Of a DNA stretch of 64,000 bases, positions 1 to 8,510 are shown piece after piece (the stretch's first letter is position 1; every line of letters starts with the position of its first letter). Made by a program: the position numbers and the translations under genes. The notes beneath the pieces are model-generated. The model did not search any database. It was not told the DNA's origin and saw nothing but the letters and a program-made list of their open reading frames with translations. The DNA is from Lachnospiraceae bacterium. Lineage in GTDB: Bacteria > Bacillota > Clostridia > Lachnospirales > Lachnospiraceae. The stretch spans positions 1 to 64,000 of the forward strand of contig JAILQX010000047.1 in NCBI GenBank assembly GCA_024698705.1, written 5' to 3'.

Positions 1-1
1 A

Positions 2-2818
2 GCAGGTACAAACGGTACAAATATTGACATGGGCAAGCTTAGTCTCGAAGCTGTCAACGGTTCGATAGCAGACCTCGATATCAATGAGAGGATCTGGGAA
101 GACAAGATGATAGCCAATATCCTCGGTGAGGATAAGGCAGACGCAGCTACGATGCCTGCAGAAGGAAACACATTCAGCATTAAGAAGAATCCTGTTACAG
201 GCAAGTATGAGATGACAGTCAATGTCGGCTATGCTCAGATCAAGTTTAAGAACGATGAAGAAGCAACAGAAGTTGATGCCAAGGCTAAAGGCGATGCTGA
301 TATCACAGAAGTAAGCGGTGACGCAGGTATTAAGACTATAGAAAGTACGAACGGTGACATCACGCTTACAGTTGCAGATACCGAATCAGGTAACCTGATC
401 AATAAGAATGATTCTCAGGATACACCTGTGATAGTAGCAGCTAATGCCGGAAATGATGGTCATGGCAATGTAACGATCAACGTTCCTGCCGGTGAAGTCG
501 GAGAAGACGGAACAGGCGAAAATGAAAAGAGAATAGTTGTTAACGCAGGCGGAACTGTTAAGGTAACGGATAAGGATGACATCTATGTAGATTCAGATGA
601 AAACCTTACGATAATTACAAACTCTGCGGAAGGAAAGACATACATCAGAGGCGAGAAGGATGTAAATGCTTCCAACGTATCAGGTGATTATGCTCTTGAA
701 GTTCTTACAGCAGGCGGAAACGGAACAGTTACAGCAGCCGGAACACTCAATACCGAAGATATCGAGATAGGCGGCAATGCAGTAGTTACAGCCGGCGGTG
801 ATGTAAATGTTAACAACATGGAAGCTGGCGGAGATTCAACCATTACAGCTAATGACGGCGTTGATATCAATAACCTTGAAGTAGGTAAAGATTCAAGTAC
901 AACAGCAAAGAACGGTGATATCGATGTTGACACTCTTAAGGTTGTCGGAACACTTTCAATGGATGCTTCCGAAGATATCACGGTTGATAAGACCGTAGGC
1001 GATCTGACAGTTGATACGATCAAGGCAGGCAATGATGTTGATATCAGGATCGATGACAGCATCAAAGATAATAAGCCTGACACTGTTAAGGATCTGATGG
1101 ATGCAGCTCAGGAAGTTGTTGAAGCAGAAAAGAAGATCGAAGAACTCCAGAAAGAGATCGATGACAGCAACAAGGTAATAACCAATATTACAAATGCTCA
1201 GACAGAACTTAATAACCGGAATGAGGTTACTGATGCACAGCTTCAGGTAGCAAAGACCAAAGCAGCTGACGATACTCTTACAAAGGAAGATAAGAAGCAG
1301 GCAGAAAAAGAACTTAAGGAACTCGAAGATAAGTTTGAAGCACTCAAGAAGGATATAGCTGATAAGGCAGTTGCAGACGACATCAAGAAACAGATTGAGA
1401 ATGCAACGACCATAGCTGAAATTGGACAGATCCTTAATGATTCGCTTACAGCTGAGCAGACAAAAAATAATGATCTTACAAATGAACTCGGAACACCTGC
1501 AAACGGTACAACACCTGCAACCGGCGCTTACCAGAAGCTTGAAAATGCTAAGACAGATCTTAGCAACAAGACGAATGCAGCAGGTTCAACTACAGCAATA
1601 ACAGCAGGCGGTGATGTAAAATTGACAGGCGATGACGGAGCTAAGATCGGTGATGGTGATAACAATAATTCACTTTCGATCGATGCAGGCGGAAAAGTTA
1701 CATTGCAGACCGAGAGCGGAAGTTCTTTGGGCGATGTTGATATCGAAAGCAACGGTGATCTGAACCTTGGCAACATCAAGTCAAACGGTGATGTAAGGGT
1801 CGATGCAAACGGTGATATCACAAACGCAGGCGACAACAATAAGCCTCTTATCGATGCCGGCAACAACAAGGCTGAGATAAATGCAACAGGTACGGTAGGA
1901 ACCAAAGATACACCTATTGATATCATTGCGGGCGAACTCGAAGCGATCGGCGATGAAGTAGCACTCATCGTTGAAGGAAGCACAAAGATCGATTCGGTTA
2001 TAGCTGTTAAGGATCCTCAAGATACTGAAAGCGGAAATGTAAGCATTAACGTTAAGGGTGATATCACAGCCGGCAATAATAACGGTGACAGCAATGTTAT
2101 CGGTAGTGAGGTTGATATCAACGCAGGCAAGAACATCGGCGACGATACCAATAAGCTTACAGTCGATGCGGACGAACTTAATGTTAACGCAGGCGGAAAC
2201 ATTGATCTTATTACAAACGGTGATACTAAGGTCGGAAGGATAACCGCAGGCGGAGATATCGATATTGAAGCTAAGGGCGATATAACAGCTAAGGATAACA
2301 GTTCTCTTATTTCAGGCAGAGACGTAACGATCAAGGCTGACGGTAAGATCGGTGATTCTGTTAACAAGTTGAATATTTACTCAAGAGGTAATGTAAACCT
2401 GTCAGCAAGGACAGAAGAGCCTCATGTAAACGTAACGATCATCAGACCGAGTACAAATCCTGAGACTGATGACGACAGCTACGATGATGACGACAGTTAT
2501 ATTTATCCTGTATTTGCCAAGAAGCAGCTGGTTGTAATACCTGAGAGAAAGATCGCAAGAAATGCTCGTCCTTCATTGGATGATGACATCATCGACGAAG
2601 TTCTTACAGATGATGACGATACTCAGAAGCCGGCAGTTACGGCAGATGATGATAACAAGAACAAGACTGATAAACCTGCTGTTATCGATGAGTCGATTGA
2701 TGAAGAACATAACAATATGATATTATTTATTATCATAGCTGTACTGCTTCTCTTATTGATCGCAGCAGCGGTTGTCATCATCAACAACAAAAAGAAAAAC
2801 GGTATGAAGACCGAATGA
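2..2818 (+). CDS. Giant repeat-rich surface protein, 3' part, C-terminal membrane anchor
   Basis: The reading frame is open to the left window edge, so only the C-terminal 938 residues are present. The visible part is built of short degenerate repeats rich in G, D, N, T and V (GGDVxI, NGDI, AGGKV types), as in beta-helical filamentous haemagglutinin-like adhesins. They are interrupted at about residues 360-470 by a Lys/Glu-rich alpha-helical, probably coiled-coil segment. After about residue 830 comes an acidic Asp-rich linker, then one hydrophobic span of about 22 residues and a positively charged tail (NKKKNGMKTE). I see no LPXTG, so anchoring appears to be by the transmembrane helix. Role: probably adhesion or envelope structure (inference). 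Sequence similarity to a named family was not established. Confidence 0.75.
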   Translation, partial: AGTNGTNIDMGKLSLEAVNGSIADLDINERIWEDKMIANILGEDKADAATMPAEGNTFSIKKNPVTGKYEMTVNVGYAQIKFKNDEEATEVDAKAKGDADITEVSGDAGIKTIESTNGDITLTVADTESGNLINKNDSQDTPVIVAANAGNDGHGNVTINVPAGEVGEDGTGENEKRIVVNAGGTVKVTDKDDIYVDSDENLTIITNSAEGKTYIRGEKDVNASNVSGDYALEVLTAGGNGTVTAAGTLNTEDIEIGGNAVVTAGGDVNVNNMEAGGDSTITANDGVDINNLEVGKDSSTTAKNGDIDVDTLKVVGTLSMDASEDITVDKTVGDLTVDTIKAGNDVDIRIDDSIKDNKPDTVKDLMDAAQEVVEAEKKIEELQKEIDDSNKVITNITNAQTELNNRNEVTDAQLQVAKTKAADDTLTKEDKKQAEKELKELEDKFEALKKDIADKAVADDIKKQIENATTIAEIGQILNDSLTAEQTKNNDLTNELGTPANGTTPATGAYQKLENAKTDLSNKTNAAGSTTAITAGGDVKLTGDDGAKIGDGDNNNSLSIDAGGKVTLQTESGSSLGDVDIESNGDLNLGNIKSNGDVRVDANGDITNAGDNNKPLIDAGNNKAEINATGTVGTKDTPIDIIAGELEAIGDEVALIVEGSTKIDSVIAVKDPQDTESGNVSINVKGDITAGNNNGDSNVIGSEVDINAGKNIGDDTNKLTVDADELNVNAGGNIDLITNGDTKVGRITAGGDIDIEAKGDITAKDNSSLISGRDVTIKADGKIGDSVNKLNIYSRGNVNLSARTEEPHVNVTIIRPSTNPETDDDSYDDDDSYIYPVFAKKQLVVIPERKIARNARPSLDDDIIDEVLTDDDDTQKPAVTADDDNKNKTDKPAVIDESIDEEHNNMILFIIIAVLLLLLIAAAVVIINNKKKNGMKTE

Positions 2819-2844
2819 TAATTTAATCTACCAGAGGAGATCTG

Positions 2845-3138
2845 ATGCGCGTATATACGGTTATTGCAATTTATCTGGCCATAATTAATCTCATTGGTTT
2901 CGTGGTAATGGGGATTGATAAGAACAGAGCCAAGAAACGCGCATTCAGGATTCCCGAGGCTACGCTCTTCACCATGGCGATCATCGGTGGAAGCATCGGA
3001 ACGATCTTAGGGATGCATATCTTCAGACACAAGACGCGACATTGGTATTTCCTGTATGGGATGCCTGTGATCCTCATATTGCAGATCATAATCGTCATAG
3101 TGCTTGTGATGGGACCGTTCCGGATCAGTATTATCTGA
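2845..3138 (+). CDS. DUF1294 family small membrane protein
   Basis: A 97-residue protein with an N-terminal helix (residues 4-24), the DUF1294-like motif GIDKNRAKKRAFRIPE, a second hydrophobic segment with GGSIGTILGM, the conserved HIFRHKTRH basic stretch and a last helix (about 71-91). The length is normal for the family. Function is unknown; members are integral membrane proteins, sometimes fused to cold-shock domains. A good Shine-Dalgarno (AGAGGAG) lies 7 bases before the ATG. It begins 26 bases after the surface protein gene and is followed by a hairpin terminator, so the two may be co-transcribed. Confidence 0.8.
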   Translation: MRVYTVIAIYLAIINLIGFVVMGIDKNRAKKRAFRIPEATLFTMAIIGGSIGTILGMHIFRHKTRHWYFLYGMPVILILQIIIVIVLVMGPFRISII

Positions 3139-3144
3139 CATGTT

Positions 3145-3181
3145 ATTTACCCTCGATACGTGAGTATTGGGGGTAAATTTT
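3145..3181 (+). terminator. Rho-independent terminator after the DUF1294 gene
   Basis: ATTTACCC (3145-3152) pairs with GGGTAAAT (3171-3178), with a smaller internal GATAC/GTAT pairing, followed by a short T run. Confidence 0.65.
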
Positions 3182-3190
3182 TGGATTCAT

Positions 3191-3239
3191 TCGGGATATA
3201 TAGTGGGTGTATTTATTTGGTTTTGTCGGGATATATAGT
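3191..3239. repeat. 35-bp direct repeat, two partial copies
   Basis: TCGGGATATATAGT occurs at 3191-3204 and again at 3226-3239, exactly 35 bp apart, in the gap before the DegV gene. Confidence 0.6.
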
Positions 3240-3272
3240 AGAATGGTTAAATTTATTGATTTTTTTGGAATT

Positions 3273-3307
3273 ATGGTATTTACAAGGCTTGTAAAAGGTG
3301 TTACCAT
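3273..3307. promoter_or_regulatory. Nested palindrome upstream of degV, candidate operator
   Basis: TTTACAAG-G-CTTGTAAA (3279-3295) is a perfect dyad with 8-bp arms. It is enclosed by ATGGTA (3273-3278) and TACCAT (3302-3307). It sits about 90 bp before the DegV start, a usual place for a repressor site. The regulator is unknown. Confidence 0.5.
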
Positions 3308-3395
3308 ATGTATGTAGTAAAGAAAACTACATGTAAAGTTTATCAAAATCCAGAGAAAAAAGAGTTGTATTTTGATTAAATGAAGGGAGGACTTT

Positions 3396-4241
3396 ATGGC
3401 AGATTATAAGATTATAGCGGACAGCAGCTGTGAACTGCCTGAACAGTATCTGAATGACGAGCGTTTTGATCTTGTTCCCTTCAGGCTTGAGATAGATGGT
3501 GTTCCGATCCGTGACACAAAGGGGATCAATACCAAGTGGTTGCTTGAGAAGATCGTCAGCTCCAAGACTTTTACTTCTTCAGCGTGTCCGTCACCGGACG
3601 TTTTCTACAACAGTATTGCAAGGGCAGAGGCTGAGCGTATTTATCTTATTACTATTTCGTCGGCTATCAGCGGTTGTTATCTTTCAGCCATGATCGCCAA
3701 GAAGTTTTACGAGGACGCACATGATGACAAGAAGATATTTGTTATCGATTCGAAGAGCGTGTCCGGTGCGGAGAGCCAGTTGGCGATGCTCGCCTACGAC
3801 CTTGAGGAACAGCAGCTCGAGTGGGAAGAGATCAAGAAGAGACTGGTCCAGAGCAGGGACAATATGCACACATTTATGATGTTTGACAACTTCTCTGCAG
3901 TGTGCAAGAACATCAAGTTCCCGAAACTCAAGGAAGTTGTGTCCAAAGCCGGCAATATCAAATCCATTTTCGTCGGTGACAAGGGTGCGAGATTCAGCGC
4001 AGAACTTACATGTATCAAGGAGAGCTGGAACCAGCTCGTTGACAACATCGCTTCAAGCGTCAAGGGTGCAACGGAGCAAACAAGGATCGTCATCACGCAT
4101 TGCAACAACCTGATCGGCGCCGAGAAACTCAGAGATATGCTTATGGAGAAGACCGGTATAAAGAACTTTGTCATCATGAGCATGTCGGGACTGAGCAGCA
4201 TATTTACGGACAACGGCGGTATCATCGTATCGGTGATGTAG
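3396..4241 (+). CDS. DegV family fatty-acid-binding protein
   Basis: 281 residues, the usual DegV length. The N-terminal lobe starts with KIIADSSCELP, followed by the fatty-acid-contact motif TSSACPSP (60-67), ISSAISG (87-93) and DSKSVSGAE in the middle, matching the EDD/DegV fold. In Firmicutes such proteins (FakB) bind fatty acids and present them to the kinase FakA for phosphorylation. No FakA gene is in the window, so the exact role is inferred. The start has a strong SD (AAGGGAGG) 6 bases upstream. It appears monocistronic between a palindrome and a terminator. Confidence 0.9.
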   Translation: MADYKIIADSSCELPEQYLNDERFDLVPFRLEIDGVPIRDTKGINTKWLLEKIVSSKTFTSSACPSPDVFYNSIARAEAERIYLITISSAISGCYLSAMIAKKFYEDAHDDKKIFVIDSKSVSGAESQLAMLAYDLEEQQLEWEEIKKRLVQSRDNMHTFMMFDNFSAVCKNIKFPKLKEVVSKAGNIKSIFVGDKGARFSAELTCIKESWNQLVDNIASSVKGATEQTRIVITHCNNLIGAEKLRDMLMEKTGIKNFVIMSMSGLSSIFTDNGGIIVSVM

Positions 4242-4310
4242 ACAAAGGGCATGGATCTGTCGGTGATGCAGACGACGGCAGGAATTTAAAGATATTGATA
4301 AAGTCGATAA

Positions 4311-4345
4311 GAAAGCCGGACCTGATATTGGTCCGGCTTTCTTTT
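4311..4345 (+). terminator. Strong terminator after degV
   Basis: Perfect 12-bp stem GAAAGCCGGACC/GGTCCGGCTTTC with a 7-base loop, followed by TTTT. Confidence 0.85.
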
Positions 4346-4381
4346 GGGTTTCTGCAGGGGCTTGGAGGGGGTGCTTTTCGT

Positions 4382-4490
4382 CTTTTAGGGTATTTTGTTT
4401 TCGCCTTTTAGGTATTTGGTTTTCGCCTTTTAGGGTATTTGGTTTTCGCCTTTTAGGGTATTTGGTTTTCAACTTTTAGGGTATTGGATT
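4382..4490. repeat. 22-23-bp tandem repeat, five units
   Basis: CTTTTAGGG-type units begin at 4382, 4404, 4427, 4450 and 4473 (period 22-23 bp), each containing TATTTGGTTTTC or a close variant. The array follows the degV terminator and shows no coding character. Confidence 0.8.
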
Positions 4491-4724
4491 TTCAACTAAT
4501 TTGCCGGTCGAGAAGTGTATTTAAGATACATTGTCTGATATAGAGGAAATTATCTTAAGTTTTTGAGGGTTTTATGTCGGAAATACGCAAATTTAAGCGC
4601 TGATCCCGGAAATCATATCATTTATCTTAACTTGTTAACCGGGTTCCCTGTAGTGAGAGTCAAAATTAAGATATATGAGGGAAATATCAGAAATGTATCT
4701 TATTTCACTGTGTCGAAAATGATC

Positions 4725-4805
4725 CTGAATGAAATTGATTCTGTATAGAAATTGATTCTGAATGAAATTGATGCTGTATAGAAATATATCCTGAATGAAA
4801 TTGTT
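4725..4805. repeat. 33-bp tandem repeat, three units
   Basis: Units beginning CTGAATGAAATTG start at 4725, 4758 and 4791; the first two continue with a (T/G)CTGTATAGAAAT stretch. Confidence 0.75.
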
Positions 4806-4860
4806 TTATACCGGTGAATTTTTAATGGTAACACAGGGGCTTTTATGGTAATATATATAA

Positions 4861-4953
4861 GGCTCGGGCAGCAGCTTATGGGATCCGGACGGAAGGCTCG
4901 GGCAGCAGCTTATGGGATCCGGGCGGAAGGCTCGGGCAGCAGCCGATGAGGCC
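4861..4953. repeat. 34-bp tandem repeat upstream of ridA
   Basis: GGCTCGGGCAGCAGC starts units at 4861, 4895 and 4929 (period 34). The first two units are nearly identical and the third is truncated. This G+C-rich array contrasts with the AT-rich DNA around it. Confidence 0.85.
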
Positions 4954-5002
4954 AAGTTACGACCTGACCGATGTAGATTATATGATTAAGGAGATAAGGA
5001 TC

Positions 5003-5380
5003 ATGATCAAGAAAGTTTCCACAGATAAAGCACCTGCAGCTATAGGACCTTATTCACAGGCTATTATTGCCGATAAGTTTTTATTTGCTTCGGGACAGAT
5101 ACCGATAAATCCCGCCACAGGCAATGTTGAGGCGGTTACCATAGAGGAGCAGACAGAGCAGGTCTGCAAGAACATAGGAGCCATCCTTATCGAGGCAGGA
5201 TGCGGATATGAGAACGTTGTCAAGACAACCTGTTTCCTGGCCGATATGGGCGATTTCGCGGCCTTTAACGGTGTGTATGAGAAATATTTCACCCAGAAGC
5301 CCGCAAGGAGCTGTGTGGCCGTTAAACAGCTTCCTAAGAACGTCCTGTGTGAGGTTGAGGTGATTGCCAGCCTCTATTAG
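5003..5380 (+). CDS. ridA: RidA family enamine/imine deaminase
   Basis: 125 residues with the family signatures GPYSQA, SGQIPINPATG, a KTTCFLADM-type segment and the substrate-binding arginine in KPARSCVAV. RidA proteins hydrolyse reactive enamine/imine intermediates released by PLP enzymes (for example 2-aminoacrylate) in the cytosol as trimers. The frame is open further upstream (a possible ATG at 4946), but I choose the ATG at 5003 because AAGGAG lies 10 bases before it and the protein then starts MIKKVSTDKAPAAIGPYSQ as in the family. The last codons and stop are duplicated in the spacer (5402-5418). Confidence 0.9.
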   Translation: MIKKVSTDKAPAAIGPYSQAIIADKFLFASGQIPINPATGNVEAVTIEEQTEQVCKNIGAILIEAGCGYENVVKTTCFLADMGDFAAFNGVYEKYFTQKPARSCVAVKQLPKNVLCEVEVIASLY

Positions 5381-5435
5381 GCATCCGGTGGGTTTTACCG
5401 GCAGCCTCTATTAGGCATATTCGGCGGTTTTATCG
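5368..5435. repeat. 34-bp direct repeat containing the ridA stop codon
   Basis: CAGCCTCTATTAGGCAT occurs at 5368-5384, including the ridA stop TAG, and identically at 5402-5418. Similarity continues through the following GGTTTTA-type stretch. Confidence 0.85.
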
Positions 5436-5470
5436 GGCGTATGAGCTTGTAAACTGATAATGATGATCGG

Positions 5471-5510
5471 ATCCCTGTGGAGATGCATGAGACTCTGCAG
5501 GGATTATTTT
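5471..5510 (+). terminator. Probable terminator after ridA
   Basis: ATCCCTGTGGAG pairs with CTCTGCAGGGAT (one mismatch) around a 10-base loop, followed by TATTTT. Confidence 0.6.
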
Positions 5511-5517
5511 GGGAAAT

Positions 5518-5622
5518 ATAAACAAACGTGTTGAAGGTATAATCAGACTTTCATAAACAAACGTGTTAAAGGTATAATTTGACTTTCATGAACAAACGTG
5601 TTAAAGGTACAATTCAACTCTC
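5518..5622. repeat. 35-bp tandem repeat that includes the start of the EamA gene
   Basis: Three 35-bp units at 5518-5552, 5553-5587 and 5588-5622. Each contains AACAAACGTGTT(A/G)AAGGTA. The third unit is the first 12 codons of the transporter gene; the two upstream units have ATA where the gene has its ATG start codon. Confidence 0.85.
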
Positions 5623-6502
5623 GCTCACAGCGCTCATTTGGGGCGTTGCTTTTGTTGCACAAAGTGTGGGTATGGATTACGTGGGACCGTGGACATTCAA
5701 CTGTGTGAGATATTTTATCGGTGGTACGGTCCTTATTCCCGTCGTATGCTTTATTGCGTTAATGGAGAGAAAGGGTGCGCAGACCGCAAGCGAACACGAT
5801 CATTCCAAGATTAAAAATACAGTGATCGGAGGATGCATAAGCGGTTTATTTCTTGCGGTGGCATCATTATTCCAGCAGTATGGCATAATTGAGACGAGTG
5901 TAGGCAAGGCGGGCTTTATCACGGCACTGTACATTATCATAGTGCCGTTTTTCAGCGTATTGCTGCATAAGAAGGTTGCCCTGAATCAATGGATCGCGGC
6001 CGGTATAGCTGTAGTAGGTTTTTATATCATGAGCATGCACGGAATCGAAGGGATCAACAGGGGAGATCTGCTTTTGCTCATTTGCGCAGTGCTGTTTTCA
6101 TGTCAGATCCTCGTGATCGATCATTTTGTTGAAAAGGTCAACACCGTGGCAATGAGCATGGTCCAGTTCTACGTGTGCGGCTTTATATGCCTGATAGGGA
6201 CGATGGCGCTGGAGAGGCCGACATTTGCCATGATAACAGCGGCTTACATACCGATACTGTACGCCGGCGTGATGTCCTGTGGTGTTGCCTATACGCTTCA
6301 GATAGTCGGACAAAAGAATCTGGAGCCGGCATATGCATCGCTGCTGATGTCATTGGAGAGCGTATTTTCGGCTCTGGCCGGTTTTATCATACTGGGGCAG
6401 AGGTTGTCAGCAGCTGAATTGACCGGATGTGCCCTGGTATTTATTGCGGTATTGATCGCACAGGGATGCGTAAATATACGTAAGATCAGGAAGGAAGCGT
6501 GA
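5588..6502 (+). CDS. DMT superfamily (EamA) transporter
   Basis: 304 residues with about ten hydrophobic helices in two EamA repeats. The first starts GTIQLSLTALIWGVAFVAQS and the second includes LLLICAVLFSCQIL and the conserved late EPAYASLLMSLESVFSALAGFIILGQ, typical of drug/metabolite exporters. It probably exports a small metabolite; the substrate is unknown. A TTG nine bases upstream could also open the frame, but the ATG at 5588 starts the natural MNKRVKG. No good Shine-Dalgarno precedes it: the DNA immediately upstream is the duplicated 35-bp unit. Confidence 0.88.
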   Translation: MNKRVKGTIQLSLTALIWGVAFVAQSVGMDYVGPWTFNCVRYFIGGTVLIPVVCFIALMERKGAQTASEHDHSKIKNTVIGGCISGLFLAVASLFQQYGIIETSVGKAGFITALYIIIVPFFSVLLHKKVALNQWIAAGIAVVGFYIMSMHGIEGINRGDLLLLICAVLFSCQILVIDHFVEKVNTVAMSMVQFYVCGFICLIGTMALERPTFAMITAAYIPILYAGVMSCGVAYTLQIVGQKNLEPAYASLLMSLESVFSALAGFIILGQRLSAAELTGCALVFIAVLIAQGCVNIRKIRKEA

Positions 6503-6614
6503 GCTTATACGGATTGTATGAGATGAACGGCCTGTATTAAAATGCAAAGGGATGTATAAAAATACATAAAATGCATCAATATACATTTATATATGAATAT
6601 TTCCCATGTATAGA

Positions 6615-6643
6615 TTGCATAATATACGCTTTAAGAGTATAAT
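6615..6643 (+). promoter_or_regulatory. Sigma-A-type promoter of the GNAT-arg operon
   Basis: TTGCAT (6615-6620), 17-bp spacer, TATAAT (6638-6643), 50 bp upstream of the GNAT start. Confidence 0.75.
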
Positions 6644-6693
6644 CGGCAGGTATAAACCATCGGGTAGGGTAAAGCAAATCAAGGAGAAAACTT

Positions 6694-7137
6694 ATGGTTA
6701 GAGTGATGACCATGGATGATTATGATGAAGTATTTGCGTTGTGGAGCAAGATAAAGGGCTTCGCAATGCGGAGTATAGATGATTCCGCCAAGGGTGTGGA
6801 GCGTTTTCTGAAGAGGAATCCGACGACCAGCGTTGTGGCTGTTGAGAGCGGGCATATCGTTGGCGCCATTTTGTGCGGACATGACGGCCGAAGAGGCTGC
6901 CTCTACCATGTGTGCGTGGATCCTGAGTATCGAAGACGGGGGATCGGCAAATCAATGGTCGTTATGTGCATGCAGCAGCTCAAGAAAGAGCAGATAAGCA
7001 AGGTTTCGCTTATCGCATTTTCGGAAAATGACATAGGAAATGCATTCTGGCACACGATCGGCTGGACGGAGAGACTTGACCTGAATTATTATGACTTCGT
7101 ACTGAACCAGGATAACATCATAGAATTTAACAAATAA
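6694..7137 (+). CDS. GNAT family N-acetyltransferase
   Basis: 147 residues. Acetyl-CoA-binding motif A is clear: VCVDPEYRRRGIGKSMV (about 73-89), preceded by the beta4 strand and followed by NAFWHTIGWTERLDL, typical of GNAT motif B. It is first in a cluster with argJ, argB and argD. It could therefore act on an arginine-pathway amine or simply share the promoter; the substrate cannot be read from sequence. SD AAGGAG lies 8 bases upstream. Its last nine codons and stop are tandemly duplicated before argJ. Confidence 0.85.
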   Translation: MVRVMTMDDYDEVFALWSKIKGFAMRSIDDSAKGVERFLKRNPTTSVVAVESGHIVGAILCGHDGRRGCLYHVCVDPEYRRRGIGKSMVVMCMQQLKKEQISKVSLIAFSENDIGNAFWHTIGWTERLDLNYYDFVLNQDNIIEFNK

Positions 7138-7166
7138 GGATAACATCACAGAATTTAACAAATAAG
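7111..7166. repeat. 28-bp tandem duplication of a gene end
   Basis: 7111-7138 (last codons, stop TAA and one base of the GNAT gene) is repeated directly at 7139-7166 with one mismatch, filling most of the spacer before argJ. Confidence 0.95.
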
Positions 7167-7176
7167 AGGTGATACC

Positions 7177-8400
7177 ATGAAAATATTGGACGGAGGGATC
7201 ACAGCCCCCATAGGTTTTGAAGCGGCAGGCGTTGAAGCCGGTGTAAAATACGCCAACAGGAAGGATATGGCGATCATATATTCGCAGAAGCCCTGCGTGA
7301 CAGCCGGTACCTTTACATCAAATGTAGTAAAAGCTGCCCCTGTAAAATGGGACATGAACATAGTTGAAAATTCCGAATATGCACAGGCGGTCATCGTCAA
7401 TACGGGTATAGCGAATGCAGGAACCGGCAAAGAAGGCATGGAATACTGCAAAAAGACTGCAAAGAAGACGGCCGAGGTGCTGGGAATACCCGAAAATGCG
7501 GTATTTGTTGGCTCTACGGGGGTTATAGGCGCACAGCTTCCGATGGATAAAATAACAGCAGGTATAGATAAGCTTGTGGCTGCCAAAGCCCATACAAAGG
7601 AAGCGGGAACAGATGCCTCCAAGGCCATAATGACCACAGATACGGTGAACAAGGAACTGGCCGTAAGCGTTGAAATAGGCGGAAAAACGGTCACGATAGG
7701 TGCCATGAGCAAGGGCTCAGGCATGATACATCCCAATATGTGTACCATGCTCGGATATGTCACCACGGATGCGGTCATAGGTAAAGAAGCATTGACTAAG
7801 ATAGTCAAAGAGGATGTGGTCGATACCTACAACATGATCTCGGTTGACGGAGACACGTCCACCAATGATACATTGCTGATCATGGCCAACGGAATGGCGG
7901 GAAATGATGAGATCAGGATCGGTACTTCCGAATTTGATATATTTAAAGAGGCTATCCACTATGTAAATGAAACTCAGGCCAAGAGACTTGCAGGTGACGG
8001 CGAGGGTGCTACAGCGCTTGTGGAATGCACGGTTTGCGGAGCAGATACAAAAGATAACGCGCGTATCCTTGCAAAATCGGTCATATGTTCAAGCCTTACC
8101 AAGGCTGCGGTATACGGACATGATGCCAACTGGGGAAGGATATTGTGTGCTCTGGGTTATTCGGGTGCTAAGTTCGATCCGGAGAATATGGAACTCTACT
8201 ATGCCGCGGGCGATAAAAAGATGCTCATATACCGTGACGGTGCTGACGCGGGCTACAGTGAGGAAGAGGCAAGTGAGATATTGTCGCAGAAGGAAGTACG
8301 TATCATCGCCGATATGAAGATGGGTAATGCCAAAGCTACAGCCTGGGGCTGTGACCTCACTTATGACTATGTTAAGATAAACGCGGACTACAGATCATAA
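7177..8400 (+). CDS. argJ: Bifunctional ornithine acetyltransferase/N-acetylglutamate synthase
   Basis: 407 residues, full family length. ArgJ transfers the acetyl group from N-acetylornithine to glutamate, recycling acetate in cyclic arginine biosynthesis, and in bifunctional forms also makes N-acetylglutamate from acetyl-CoA. The self-cleavage region is plain: KGSGMIHPNMCTMLGYVTTDA, with the nucleophilic Thr at 190. The residue just before the cleavage point is Cys rather than the more usual Ala. The C-terminal GHDANWGRI and TAWGCDLTYDYV motifs are present. SD AGAGGTGATACC precedes the ATG. No argC is present nearby. The 22-bp array after its stop reaches to the argB start. Confidence 0.95.
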   Translation: MKILDGGITAPIGFEAAGVEAGVKYANRKDMAIIYSQKPCVTAGTFTSNVVKAAPVKWDMNIVENSEYAQAVIVNTGIANAGTGKEGMEYCKKTAKKTAEVLGIPENAVFVGSTGVIGAQLPMDKITAGIDKLVAAKAHTKEAGTDASKAIMTTDTVNKELAVSVEIGGKTVTIGAMSKGSGMIHPNMCTMLGYVTTDAVIGKEALTKIVKEDVVDTYNMISVDGDTSTNDTLLIMANGMAGNDEIRIGTSEFDIFKEAIHYVNETQAKRLAGDGEGATALVECTVCGADTKDNARILAKSVICSSLTKAAVYGHDANWGRILCALGYSGAKFDPENMELYYAAGDKKMLIYRDGADAGYSEEEASEILSQKEVRIIADMKMGNAKATAWGCDLTYDYVKINADYRS

Positions 8401-8510
8401 ACAATGGCGCAACAGATCATAAACAATGGCGCAACAGATCATAAACAGTGACGATACAGGCTGTAAACAGGAAAGGACAGATCCTAAAACAGGAAAGGAC
8501 AGATCATGGA
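8390..8510. repeat. 22-bp tandem array from the argJ stop to the argB start
   Basis: ACAGATCATAAACA-type units start at 8390, 8412 and 8434, with diverged units near 8456 and 8477. The array ends in ACAGATCATGG, whose ATG is the argB start (8506). The first unit carries the argJ stop TAA and a late unit carries the argB ribosome site (GGAAAGG). Confidence 0.85.

Larger units (their letters stand above)
4346..5002. other. Repeat-filled intergenic region before ridA
   Basis: About 650 bases with no credible gene. It holds three unrelated tandem arrays: 22-23-bp units (4382-4490), 33-bp units (4725-4805) and 34-bp units (4861-4953). The possible 61-residue frame at 4563 has no homology that I recognise and no ribosome site. 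No clear promoter was picked out for ridA. Confidence 0.7.

Noticed and set aside
3143-3346. Minus-strand 67-residue frame
   Set aside because: It lies over a terminator, a direct repeat and the degV operator; no start signal.
4563-4748. 61-residue open frame in the degV-ridA gap
   Set aside because: No ribosome site and it runs into the 33-bp tandem repeat.
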